Source of the DNA: Deltaproteobacteria bacterium
GTDB taxonomy: Bacteria > Bdellovibrionota > UBA1018
DNA length: 6,869 nt
Assembly: GCA_016194835.1 (NCBI GenBank)
Contig: JACQAU010000126.1
Location: 1-6,869, forward strand
Direction of reading: 5' to 3'
Made by a program: the position numbers and the translations under genes
Part shown: piece after piece, positions 1 through 6,259 of the stretch
How the letters are laid out: the number at the start of each line of letters is the position of its first letter
Position numbering within the stretch: the first letter of the stretch is position 1
Notes under the pieces: model-generated
The model's input: the letters and a program-made list of their open reading frames with translations, nothing else
Database searches by the model: none
What the model was told of the DNA's origin: nothing

Positions 1-278
1 CAGCATTTCCTGGAGATCTTTAAATTAATTTACAAAAAATGTTTATTAAATAATATTTAATAAAAAAGTCGTTATATAAGTTTTTGATATTTAAAGCTTA
101 TTTAAAAACTATACATATATCATAATTTTTAGGCATAGAAATTGCTATAGAACGAAACGGTTTCAGTAGTTATGAAGTGGTTGGAAGCCTGATCGTTTAT
201 GTGTCTTGGTTTGTGTTATTCCAGGATGATGATAAAATTTTGCCCTAATATTGGGCTATTTACTAAAGGAGTAAAAAA
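1..278. other. AT-rich upstream region of the outer-membrane protein gene
   Basis: No convincing gene is visible. Frame 1 is open from base 1 to a TAA at 58-60, so the last ~19 codons of an upstream gene could lie here, but two other frames close even sooner and I cannot choose. Bases 30-130 are very AT-rich and a TTGATA (84-89) lies 20 bp before TATACA (110-115), a promoter-like pair with spacing longer than ideal. A small inverted repeat GAAAC-G-GTTTC sits at 154-164. A GCCC/GGGC hairpin with a seven-base loop (242-256) lies just before the ribosome binding site. The promoter of the gene at 279 presumably lies in this stretch. Confidence 0.5.
265..271 (+). promoter_or_regulatory. Ribosome binding site for the gene at 279
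   Basis: AAAGGAG ends seven bases before the ATG at 279, a near-consensus Shine-Dalgarno sequence at ideal spacing. It supports the ATG at 279 as the start. Confidence 0.8.
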
Positions 279-1718
279 ATGAATAGTAATTATTTAAAAC
301 TGATATTTAAGTTAAGTGGTTTGAGTATGAGTGCTTTTATTTTCATGTTTCTTATTATGTCGCCTTACGTGCGCGGAGAGTTGGTATATGATAATGCAAA
401 CACTATTGCGCATGCTAAAGCTGGTGAAAGAAGTGATATGAAAGACACTCTTTCAGCCGCTCAAAGTGCACAAACATCTGTACATAAAAATAATTTAAAT
501 CAACTAGATCAAAATGTTGCTGATCACACATTAGAAGACTCTGAAAATCAAGGAGCAATTCAAGGTGGTCAAACAGTGGCGCCAATTATTATTCAGCAAA
601 GACCAACAGCTATCACTACTTCTGAAGCAAGTAGCACTGCTGCACAATCGACAAATATTTCTAAAACAGAACTGTTAAGACGTGAGCGAATGCGCGAAGA
701 AGTAAAAAACGAAGATGTTTTGCAAGAACGTCTCGAAACATTAAGACTAAAAGATGAACAAAAAAGAACAGACCAAATTTTAAGCAATAACCTGATTAAT
801 CAAAATTCAGGATTACAAAACATGCAAAATGCGTCTCAGCAAAATTCGGGTAATATGAATTTAAATCAAAGTGGCACGGGTAATTTGCAAATTCAAACTG
901 AATCTCTTATAACGCCTACTACTGCAGAAAATACAAGTGGAACACAGACAAGCGTTGCTATTGCTTCTGCAACAAATAGTGCTGCCACGTCGCAAGAAGG
1001 CGTTTTGCACAAAGAAGGTTCCAGCCATGGGGCTGGAGTTAGTTTTGCTCCTAGGATTGGTATGGCAAATATGTCAGACAGTCAGTCTTTTAAGATAGAT
1101 TCACGTTACAGTGCTGGTATTGGACTGGGCGTAGATGTTTCTAGTCACGCTGTTATTGAGTTAGGCTATGCGTTTAATGAATATGGTGTTTCGTATACAA
1201 GTGGAGATTTTTTTGTCGCTAATTCTATTGCTTATGCCAGTGGTGGTGGTTATCAGAAAAATTTTGACCCAGTAGCTATGAAACAAAATGTATTTGAAGG
1301 CGGAGTGAAACTTAACATGCTAGGTAATGACTCAAAAATTAAGCCCTTTATTGGTGGTGGCGGAGCATATTCAAAAAGTTATATTAACTATGATCAAAAA
1401 GTAATACAAATCATGCGCCAATCTTATGGGTTAAACCACCTCACCGATGATTATGAAGTATCGTCTTTCTTGGGTTATATGTCTACTGGGTTAGACATTA
1501 AACTAGGGGATACTATAGCACTAGGTGCTGCATTTAAGTATTACAAAGTTCTATCTGCAAAAGAAAATGGTGTAATAAATGTTAATGGAATGTATGGTAA
1601 CGCTTATTATCCGTACGGCTACTATTCAACTGGTGAATACGAAAAATCAATGGTTGGCGGATCTTTAGCTCGCTCTAGTTTCTATACCATTACTGCAGGA
1701 GTAAGTTTTAACTTTTAA
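279..1718 (+). CDS. Outer-membrane beta-barrel protein with coiled-coil and N/Q-rich linker
   Basis: This 479-residue protein is probably an outer-membrane protein. Residues 1-33 look like a signal peptide: lysines at 7 and 11, a hydrophobic core (about 13-28), then a likely cleavage before ELVYD. Residues 34-128 are polar and low in predicted structure. Residues 130-167 are rich in E, K, R and L with a coiled-coil pattern starting LLRRERMREE. Residues 168-240 are an N/Q/S/T-rich linker. Residues 252-479 carry alternating, glycine- and aromatic-rich strands (for example GIGLGVDVSSHAVIELGYAF) and end in F-N-F, the terminal phenylalanine expected by the BAM assembly machinery. The C-terminal part fits the small OmpA/OmpW-like barrel class (PF13505 type). 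From memory, Bdellovibrio has proteins with the same order, including an LRRAR...E motif before the linker; that is recall, not a search. Role unknown: the barrel is probably about eight strands and the N-terminal half may lie in the periplasm. The start is fixed by a strong ribosome binding site. Confidence 0.82.
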   Translation: MNSNYLKLIFKLSGLSMSAFIFMFLIMSPYVRGELVYDNANTIAHAKAGERSDMKDTLSAAQSAQTSVHKNNLNQLDQNVADHTLEDSENQGAIQGGQTVAPIIIQQRPTAITTSEASSTAAQSTNISKTELLRRERMREEVKNEDVLQERLETLRLKDEQKRTDQILSNNLINQNSGLQNMQNASQQNSGNMNLNQSGTGNLQIQTESLITPTTAENTSGTQTSVAIASATNSAATSQEGVLHKEGSSHGAGVSFAPRIGMANMSDSQSFKIDSRYSAGIGLGVDVSSHAVIELGYAFNEYGVSYTSGDFFVANSIAYASGGGYQKNFDPVAMKQNVFEGGVKLNMLGNDSKIKPFIGGGGAYSKSYINYDQKVIQIMRQSYGLNHLTDDYEVSSFLGYMSTGLDIKLGDTIALGAAFKYYKVLSAKENGVINVNGMYGNAYYPYGYYSTGEYEKSMVGGSLARSSFYTITAGVSFNF

Positions 1719-1751
1719 TTTTTCAAAATATATCAGGGAGGCCGCATAAAC

Positions 1752-1795
1752 ATAATGGGTGGCTACCTGCCTGCGGGCATGTGGTCACCTATTGT
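1752..1795 (+). repeat. GC-rich hairpin between the outer-membrane protein gene and fadJ
   Basis: A long imperfect palindrome. The core arms 1758-1766 and 1781-1789 pair over nine bases with two G-T wobbles. After one C/T mismatch a second stem follows (1768-1771 with 1776-1779) around the four-base loop TGCG. The outer part (1752-1757 with 1790-1795) adds six more pairs, two of them wobbles. There is no T-run after it, so it is not a classic intrinsic terminator. It begins 33 bases after the stop codon of the upstream gene and could end or protect that transcript, or be a dispersed palindromic repeat. Its high GC content stands out from the AT-rich surroundings. Confidence 0.6.
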
Positions 1796-1821
1796 TATAT
1801 CCTGAATGTCCTGAAAAGTTC

Positions 1822-1850
1822 TTTATTCCATCAGCTTTTTGTTCTATGAT
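1822..1850 (+). promoter_or_regulatory. fadJ: Weak candidate promoter for fadJ
   Basis: TATGAT at 1845-1850 resembles a -10 box and TTTATT at 1822-1827 lies 17 bp upstream in the -35 place. This would give a leader of roughly 40 bases before the ATG at 1900. The -35 match is poor, and such pairs occur by chance in AT-rich DNA. Confidence 0.22.
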
Positions 1851-1887
1851 CCCCATTACTATGGAAACACAAACGCTTAGTTATAAT

Positions 1888-1893
1888 GAGGGT
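1888..1893 (+). promoter_or_regulatory. fadJ: Ribosome binding site that decides the fadJ start
   Basis: GAGGGT ends six bases before the ATG at 1900. The other in-frame starts (GTG 1759, ATG 1846, ATG 1861) have no comparable Shine-Dalgarno sequence, and GTG 1759 lies inside the hairpin. Confidence 0.65.
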
Positions 1894-1899
1894 ACTCGT

Positions 1900-4125
1900 A
1901 TGAGCCAAATACAGCCAAAAGCTTTTCGCTTGGAAAATATAACCGAGACATGGGGTTTTAAACTATGGAATTTAATATTTGATTTACCTGGTGAAAAAGT
2001 AAATAAACTCAATTCGCAAGTAATAAAAGAGTTCGAAGACATTTTAAGCCAACTTGAACAAATGGAAAAAACTGGTGCCAAAATCGAAGCTTTAGTCCTA
2101 TCTTCGCCAAAACCTGGGATCTTTATTGCAGGTGCAGATATTACTATGATTCAAGGCATGAAATCTCCAGAAGAAGCACAAGAAATGTCTCGATATTCTC
2201 AAAAACTCATGGACCGATTTGAAGATTTACCGTTCCCAATCGTTGCTGCTGTCAATGGCGCAGCACTTGGTGGTGGGTTTGAGTTTTGTTTAGCCTGTAG
2301 CGCAACTGTAATGTCAAATGATCCTGCTGCTAAAGTGGGTCTTCCAGAAGTTCTGTTAGGCATTCTCCCCGGCATGGGAGGGTGTGTTAGGTTACCCAGA
2401 AAAGCAGGTATTGCAACAGCTCTAGATTGTATACTAACAGGAAAAACTCTAAATGGAGAAAAAGCATGGCGTGCAGGAATGGTCGAAGCTTGTTTGCCGA
2501 AAGAAGATTTTTTAAACTCTGTGTTTAAATGGACTAAAGCAAACCTGAAAGCTTTGCAAGTCGGGAAACGCCTAGCAAAGGAACCAAAACTAGGTGGTAT
2601 GGGTGGAGTGATGGGTAGTTTGTTAGAAGGCAATCCACTTGGTAAAAGTGTAATATTTAAAAAAGCCAAGGCTGGAGTATTAGAAAAAACCAAAGGCCAG
2701 TATCCGGCACCGCTTGAAATTTTAGAAATTCTTAAAACTAATGGCATTTCTTATGGTCCAAAACTCCAAGGCTCCGAACGTGAAAAAGCACTCATTCGTG
2801 AAGCCCAAGGTTTTGGTAAAGTAGCTGCTACAGAGATTTCAAAAAACCTTATCCGACTTTTCTTTTTGACTGAAGGGGTGAAAAAATCCCAAGGACTTCC
2901 GCAAGGCAAAGTGGCTCAAGCAAAATCAGTAAAACAAGCTGCTGTTTTAGGTGCTGGAGTTATGGGAGGTGGAATAGCACAACTCTTTGCTGAAAAAAAT
3001 ATACCAATACGAATGAAGGATATTAATAATGACGCTTTAGCTAAGGGAATGACACAGGCTTCTCAGATTTTTAAAAAGCAAGCGCAGAAAAGGCGGATTA
3101 CGCAGAGGGAGTGCTTACAAAAATTAAATCTTATTTCTCCAGCTTTAGATTATACAGCATTTCAATCTATAGATCTTACGATCGAAGCTATTGTAGAAAA
3201 CATGGATATAAAGAAAAAAATCTTAAAAGAACTAGAAGGCTTTGTTAAAGATGATACGGTGATTGCTTCGAATACTTCTTCGCTTTCTATTACTGAAATA
3301 CAAAGTGGCTTAAAAAATCCAAGTCGAGTAGTTGGCATGCACTTTTTTAATCCTGTTAGCCGCATGCCTCTAATTGAAGTCATTAGAGGTGAAAATACTT
3401 CGGATGAAGCAGTGACCACTGTTTTTCAACTTAGTAAGAAACTCGGAAAAACTCCAATTGTAGTAAAAGATGCACCTGGATTTTTGGTAAATCGTTTGCT
3501 CATGCCATATCTAAATGAAGCCACATGGTTTTTGGCAGAAGGTGCTCCGGTATCTGAGATTGATGAAGCGATTTTAGCTTTTGGAATGCCCATGGGACCA
3601 ATGGAGCTTGTTGATGAAGTCGGGATAGATGTTGGTGACAAAGTCGCGCATATTTTACATCATGCTTTTGGAGCAAGAATGGAACCATCACCTTTGTATG
3701 CAAAAGCAGTTCAAGCAGGCAGATTAGGTAGAAAAGTAAACAAGGGAATTTATGTTTATGATCACTTATCTAAAGAACGCAGATTTGATGCAGAAATTTA
3801 TAAAATCTTAGGTGTACAAGTACAAGCTGGAAAAATTACAAAAGAAGAAACAGTAGATCGTTGTATTTTGCCAATGATTAATGAGGCGAGTCGTTGCTTA
3901 GAAGAACAAGTTGTGAGTCATGCATCGCAAGTAGATTTAGGAATGATTATGGGTACCGGATTTCCTCCGTTTAGGGGAGGGCTGTTGAGATATGCTGATT
4001 CAATAGGCATTCAAGAAATTGTTAACAGGCTTAAGAAATATCATGAAAAAATCGGGCCTCGTTTTGAACCTTCGCCTGTGTTGATCCAAATGGCAGAAAA
4101 AGGAAAAAATTTTTATGAAGGATAA
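1900..4125 (+). CDS. fadJ: Fatty oxidation complex alpha subunit (enoyl-CoA hydratase / 3-hydroxyacyl-CoA dehydrogenase)
   Basis: A 741-residue bifunctional beta-oxidation enzyme: it hydrates trans-2-enoyl-CoA and then oxidises the L-3-hydroxyacyl-CoA with NAD+, in the cytoplasm, normally in complex with a thiolase (FadI/FadA). Residues below count from the ATG at 1900. The crotonase domain (about 10-200) has the oxyanion-hole region IAGADI (76-81), GGGFE with Glu128, and GLPE with Glu150, matching the two catalytic glutamates of E. coli FadB. The NAD-binding Rossmann motif GAGVMGGG is at 351-358. The dehydrogenase site has SNTSS (457-461), His481 in GMHFFNPV and Glu493 twelve residues later, as in the family, with NEA at 539-541. 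Two C-terminal 3HCDH domains follow (DAPGFLVNRL at 524; GTGFPPFRGG at 685). All key residues are present and length matches FadJ (about 714) and FadB (about 729). PGEKVNKLN and KGQYPAPLEILE resemble FadJ more than FadB. The frame is open back to 1759, but the extra 47 codons run through a hairpin and lack family similarity. No thiolase is adjacent. Confidence 0.95.
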   Translation: MSQIQPKAFRLENITETWGFKLWNLIFDLPGEKVNKLNSQVIKEFEDILSQLEQMEKTGAKIEALVLSSPKPGIFIAGADITMIQGMKSPEEAQEMSRYSQKLMDRFEDLPFPIVAAVNGAALGGGFEFCLACSATVMSNDPAAKVGLPEVLLGILPGMGGCVRLPRKAGIATALDCILTGKTLNGEKAWRAGMVEACLPKEDFLNSVFKWTKANLKALQVGKRLAKEPKLGGMGGVMGSLLEGNPLGKSVIFKKAKAGVLEKTKGQYPAPLEILEILKTNGISYGPKLQGSEREKALIREAQGFGKVAATEISKNLIRLFFLTEGVKKSQGLPQGKVAQAKSVKQAAVLGAGVMGGGIAQLFAEKNIPIRMKDINNDALAKGMTQASQIFKKQAQKRRITQRECLQKLNLISPALDYTAFQSIDLTIEAIVENMDIKKKILKELEGFVKDDTVIASNTSSLSITEIQSGLKNPSRVVGMHFFNPVSRMPLIEVIRGENTSDEAVTTVFQLSKKLGKTPIVVKDAPGFLVNRLLMPYLNEATWFLAEGAPVSEIDEAILAFGMPMGPMELVDEVGIDVGDKVAHILHHAFGARMEPSPLYAKAVQAGRLGRKVNKGIYVYDHLSKERRFDAEIYKILGVQVQAGKITKEETVDRCILPMINEASRCLEEQVVSHASQVDLGMIMGTGFPPFRGGLLRYADSIGIQEIVNRLKKYHEKIGPRFEPSPVLIQMAEKGKNFYEG

Positions 4126-4126
4126 T

Positions 4127-4190
4127 ATCTGACATCTGAAATCTGTTGCAGTTGCGGTTGCAGTTAACTGATACTGCAACAGATTTCAGT
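4127..4190 (+). repeat. Tandem short repeats forming a 17-bp perfect hairpin
   Basis: Directly after the fadJ stop codon come three tandem heptamers, ATCTGAC-ATCTGAA-ATCTGTT (4127-4147), running with a two-base overlap into three tandem hexamers, TTGCAG-TTGCGG-TTGCAG (4146-4163). The arm 4136-4152 is perfectly complementary to 4173-4189 (17 bp). The loop holds the palindrome CAGTTAACTG (4161-4170) and a second copy of GTTGCAGT (4157-4164) that could pair with 4173-4180 instead. The hairpin may end or protect the fadJ message. A T-run (4201-4205) exists but lies 11 bases past the stem, so it is not a standard intrinsic terminator. The ribosome binding site of the next gene follows immediately. 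Confidence 0.75.
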
Positions 4191-4205
4191 TTGGCAGGTC
4201 TTTTT

Positions 4206-5501
4206 ATGTTCTTTAAAGGCTGTTTTAGCTCATTTTGGTTTAGTTCCTGGACAAGGTGGGTGGGGCTTCGTTATTTAAAATCCAAAAAAAACTCCATGTT
4301 TCTAAGTTTTATTACAATGATTTCTATTTTGGGAGTTGGTATTGGCGTTACTGCTCTCATTGTTGTCTTATCTGTCATGGATGGCTTTGAAAAAGAATTA
4401 GAAAGCCATTTGATGGCTACTGATTTGCATATTCTTATTACTCCAGATGATAATTTTTCGGATTATAAGCAGGGTTTTGTGCCAAAAGGTTCTTTTGAGA
4501 AAACATCCGCTTATAAAATGATTTCCGAGATAAATGGAACACAAATATGGAGTATAGTCAGTACCGAAGTAATTTTAAGAACAAGTAGAAAAGTTACTGG
4601 AGTTATCGTCAAAGGTGTTGCACCTCAAAGATTGCAGTTTTTAAAAAAACAATTGACAGAGACAGCAGCGCCACAGCTTTTGATCGAAAAACAAGGCGGA
4701 GAAACGTTGAGATTGCCTTCTGTTTTTATAGGACAAGAGCTTGCTTATGAAATGGGTATTTTGCCAGGTGATAACGTTACTTTGGTCTCTCCAACAGAAA
4801 CAGAAGGCCCACTTGGTAGTGTACCACGTTTAAAAAGATTTGTTGTGGCGGGTGTTTATCATACTGGACTTCCAGAGCAAGAACTCCACACTGTTTTTAC
4901 AGACGAAACAAACGTTTATTCTTTTTTAAAAAAATCAGATGTAGTAACGAATTGGGAAATTACTTTAAAAGATTTCAAAAAAGCACCGGTATTATCTCAA
5001 AAAATGCAACCTTTAGTTTCAGAAAAATTCAAAGTTCAGGATTGGATAGAATTAAATACGAATCTTTTTGGGGCTTTAAAATTAGAGCGCATAGCTATGT
5101 TTGTTATTTTGGCGTTTATTATTGTAGTTGCTTCGTTTAATATAGTGACTACGTTAGCTCTTATGGTCTTAGAAAAGAAAAAAGAAATTTCGATCTTAAA
5201 AGCAATGGGCGCAAGAAGTGGTGAAGTTGGAGCTGTTTTTTTAGCAGAAGGTTTATTTATTGGTGTTTTAGGTATTATTGGTGGAACTGTTTTGGGTTAT
5301 CTATTATGTTTTTGTTTGAGCCGATATGAATTCATACAATTGCCAGATATTTATTATGATCGAAAACTGCCTGTAACTTTTGATCCTTTTTATTATGGCA
5401 TTGTTATTTTATGTGCAATATTAATAGTGCTTTTTGCATGTCTTTACCCCACTCGCCGTGCAGCGGAGTCAAGTCCATTGGATGGTATCAGGTATGGGTG
5501 A
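4206..5501 (+). CDS. LolC/LolE-type ABC transporter permease (FtsX-like)
   Basis: This 431-residue inner-membrane protein belongs to the LolC/LolE family. With the ATPase LolD it extracts lipoproteins from the inner membrane and hands them to the periplasmic carrier LolA. From the ATG at 4206, the family start W-x-G-L-R-Y-L (18-24) is followed by a membrane segment at about 34-58 ending in VLSVMDGFE, a large periplasmic domain (about 65-290), then three membrane segments at about 296-321, 341-368 and 397-415. The cytoplasmic motif EKKKEISILKAMGA (323-336), which in this family contacts the ATPase, and the ending YPTRRAA...PLDGIRYG are typical. Length fits the family (about 400-415). The frame is open upstream to a TTG at 4146, but that stretch is the repeat hairpin. 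ATG 4206 has a modest AGG seven bases upstream. I cannot tell LolC from LolE; many bacteria outside Enterobacteria have a single such permease acting as a homodimer (sometimes called LolF). No lolD is adjacent in the window. Confidence 0.88.
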   Translation: MFFKGCFSSFWFSSWTRWVGLRYLKSKKNSMFLSFITMISILGVGIGVTALIVVLSVMDGFEKELESHLMATDLHILITPDDNFSDYKQGFVPKGSFEKTSAYKMISEINGTQIWSIVSTEVILRTSRKVTGVIVKGVAPQRLQFLKKQLTETAAPQLLIEKQGGETLRLPSVFIGQELAYEMGILPGDNVTLVSPTETEGPLGSVPRLKRFVVAGVYHTGLPEQELHTVFTDETNVYSFLKKSDVVTNWEITLKDFKKAPVLSQKMQPLVSEKFKVQDWIELNTNLFGALKLERIAMFVILAFIIVVASFNIVTTLALMVLEKKKEISILKAMGARSGEVGAVFLAEGLFIGVLGIIGGTVLGYLLCFCLSRYEFIQLPDIYYDRKLPVTFDPFYYGIVILCAILIVLFACLYPTRRAAESSPLDGIRYG

Positions 5502-5535
5502 AAGTGAGTAAGGGTCTGTCCATGAATAAACTAGA

Positions 5536-5632
5536 CAATCGGCGTGAAGACTTTTGGTGCAGATTTGGATGAGCCGATTGAGAAAAATGCGAGGCATAGC
5601 CCGGCCTATGTTGAGCGTTTTTCGATTGAGGC
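5536..5632 (+). repeat. Symmetrical imperfect palindrome with a competing upstream arm
   Basis: The main fold spans 5573-5632. The inner stem pairs 5593-5599 with 5606-5612 around loop CCCGGC. Next come tandem G-A mismatches (5591-5592 opposite 5613-5614), then a nine-pair stem (5582-5590 with 5615-5623). Beyond it the same six bases GATTGA stand on both sides (5576-5581 and 5624-5629), giving a symmetrical internal loop of G-A, A-G, T-T, T-T, G-A, A-G, closed by GCC/GGC (5573-5575 with 5630-5632). Upstream, CAATCGGC (5536-5543) is perfectly complementary to GCCGATTG (5573-5580), so it could displace the outer part. This looks like either a dispersed intergenic repeat or a structured RNA. I do not recognise it as a named RNA family. 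Confidence 0.55.
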
Positions 5633-5724
5633 GAATTCAAAACAGGCCCTTAGGGAGAAGATCCGTCAAAAAGAATAAATTATTTAAAATTAATATATAA
5701 GTTAGAGCAATCAATTATAGCGGA

Positions 5725-5752
5725 TTGACAAAAATGAGATAATTGTAGTAAT
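5725..5752 (+). promoter_or_regulatory. Candidate promoter for the small exported protein
   Basis: A perfect -35 box TTGACA (5725-5730) is followed 15-17 bp later by the imperfect -10 candidates TAGTAA (5746-5751) or AGTAAT (5747-5752). A better-looking -10, GATAAT (5738-5743), lies too close to this -35 but could use TTATAG (5715-5720) 17 bp upstream. A promoter somewhere in 5700-5755 is likely; which pair is used is uncertain. Confidence 0.4.
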
Positions 5753-5764
5753 CCAACTTCATTT

Positions 5765-5769
5765 GGAGG
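5765..5769 (+). promoter_or_regulatory. Strong ribosome binding site with two possible starts
   Basis: GGAGG followed by T. It ends four bases before GTG 5774 (slightly short) and thirteen before ATG 5783 (long). Neither spacing is ideal, so the start stays open by three codons. The ATG at 5772 is followed at once by TGA and is not a start for this frame. Confidence 0.65.
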
Positions 5770-5773
5770 TCAT

Positions 5774-6259
5774 GTGACTATTATGAAAACCATAAAATTT
5801 ATATTTCTTATTTCGATTCTATTTGTTGATTTTGCAAAAGCAGAATCATTATCGCAAGATGAGCAACTGGAACTGGCAAAGACTATACCGCTCTCCTTAA
5901 TTAAAGAGGGTAAAACTCTGATTGGCAAAATAGATCTCAATCGGCTTATAAAAGAAATAGACCAAGTAAAGTTCGAAACCTTTAGTCAAGGATTTGTGGC
6001 TGGATCTGGCAAGCAAAGAGGGAGCGCTATCTACATTATTAAAACCCATAGAGTGGTGTTTAATGCATTGTCTTTGCAATCCGAACTAACAAACGAAGCA
6101 ATTCTGCCCCTTGTGTTCTTGCATGAGTCGCTTGGTGCGTGGGGTGTAAAGCTGCACGATCTTTTGGATAAAGATTCCTATTTTTTTGTGGATGGTGATA
6201 TTTTGATTTTATTAAAAAATATGGCTCTCATTTTTAATTTGGTTTTACGTTTTAAATAA
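5774..6259 (+). CDS. Small exported protein of unknown function with an HE-x-LGA motif
   Basis: A 161-residue protein from GTG 5774, or 158 from ATG 5783. From the ATG it opens with a clean signal peptide: MKTIKF, a hydrophobic core, then A-K-A before ESLSQ, so it is probably periplasmic or secreted. The mature part has an amphipathic N-terminal half, a strand-like stretch RGSAIYIIKTHRVVF (83-97), and the helix LPLVFLHESLGAWG (111-124) with His117-Glu118, followed by acidic residues at 129, 132 and 134 and Tyr136. From memory, many small secreted proteins of Bdellovibrio-like bacteria share an HE-[YFAS]-LG-[AIV]-x-G motif followed by a D-x-Y-type segment. The HE pair recalls metal-binding helices of peptidases, but the second His of HExxH is absent, so I do not call it a protease. 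The C-terminus is short and hydrophobic (ILILLKNMALIFNLVLRFK). It has its own candidate promoter and ribosome binding site and seems to be a single-gene unit. Confidence 0.68.
   Translation: MTIMKTIKFIFLISILFVDFAKAESLSQDEQLELAKTIPLSLIKEGKTLIGKIDLNRLIKEIDQVKFETFSQGFVAGSGKQRGSAIYIIKTHRVVFNALSLQSELTNEAILPLVFLHESLGAWGVKLHDLLDKDSYFFVDGDILILLKNMALIFNLVLRFK

Larger units (their letters stand above)
5502..5773 (+). other. 272-base intergenic region with structured element and candidate promoter
   Basis: Between the permease and the small exported protein. Bases 5536-5665 are markedly richer in GC than their surroundings and hold the palindrome described separately. One frame is open between a TAG at 5532-5534 and a TAA at 5676-5678, and from a GTG at 5544 it would encode 44 residues, but no good ribosome binding site precedes it and it overlaps the palindrome. 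From 5679 onward the sequence is AT-rich and resembles a promoter region for the gene at 5774. Confidence 0.6.

Noticed and set aside
154..164. GAAACGGTTTC as an operator
   Set aside because: Five-base arms are too short to separate from chance, and no regulator is encoded nearby.
593..787. 64-codon minus-strand frame inside the outer-membrane protein gene
   Set aside because: It is antisense to the coiled-coil region and lacks any supporting signal.
1759..1899. 47-codon N-terminal extension of FadJ from GTG 1759
   Set aside because: It starts inside a hairpin, has no ribosome binding site, is cysteine-rich and unlike any FadJ N-terminus. ATG 1900 has GAGGGT at good spacing and gives normal length.
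2199..2747. 182-codon minus-strand open frame inside fadJ
   Set aside because: It is antisense to the crotonase domain with its conserved active site, has no recognisable features, and arises from the codon pattern of fadJ.
3162..3703. Three minus-strand open frames inside fadJ
   Set aside because: All are antisense to the dehydrogenase domain, overlap each other and show no family motif.
4127..4190. CRISPR array
   Set aside because: Repeats are only 6-7 bases, directly adjacent, with no spacers.
4146..4205. 20-codon N-terminal extension of the permease from TTG 4146
   Set aside because: The codons are the tandem repeat and hairpin. The family start W-x-G-L-R-Y-L lies shortly after ATG 4206.
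4952..5140. 62-codon plus-strand frame inside the permease gene
   Set aside because: It is an out-of-frame shadow of a clear permease coding region.
5573..5632. Cyclic-di-GMP riboswitch
   Set aside because: The GGC-ATAGCCCGGCC stretch recalls parts of GEMM aptamers, but the conserved tetraloop receptor and second stem of that class are not visible, and the element is a single symmetrical hairpin.
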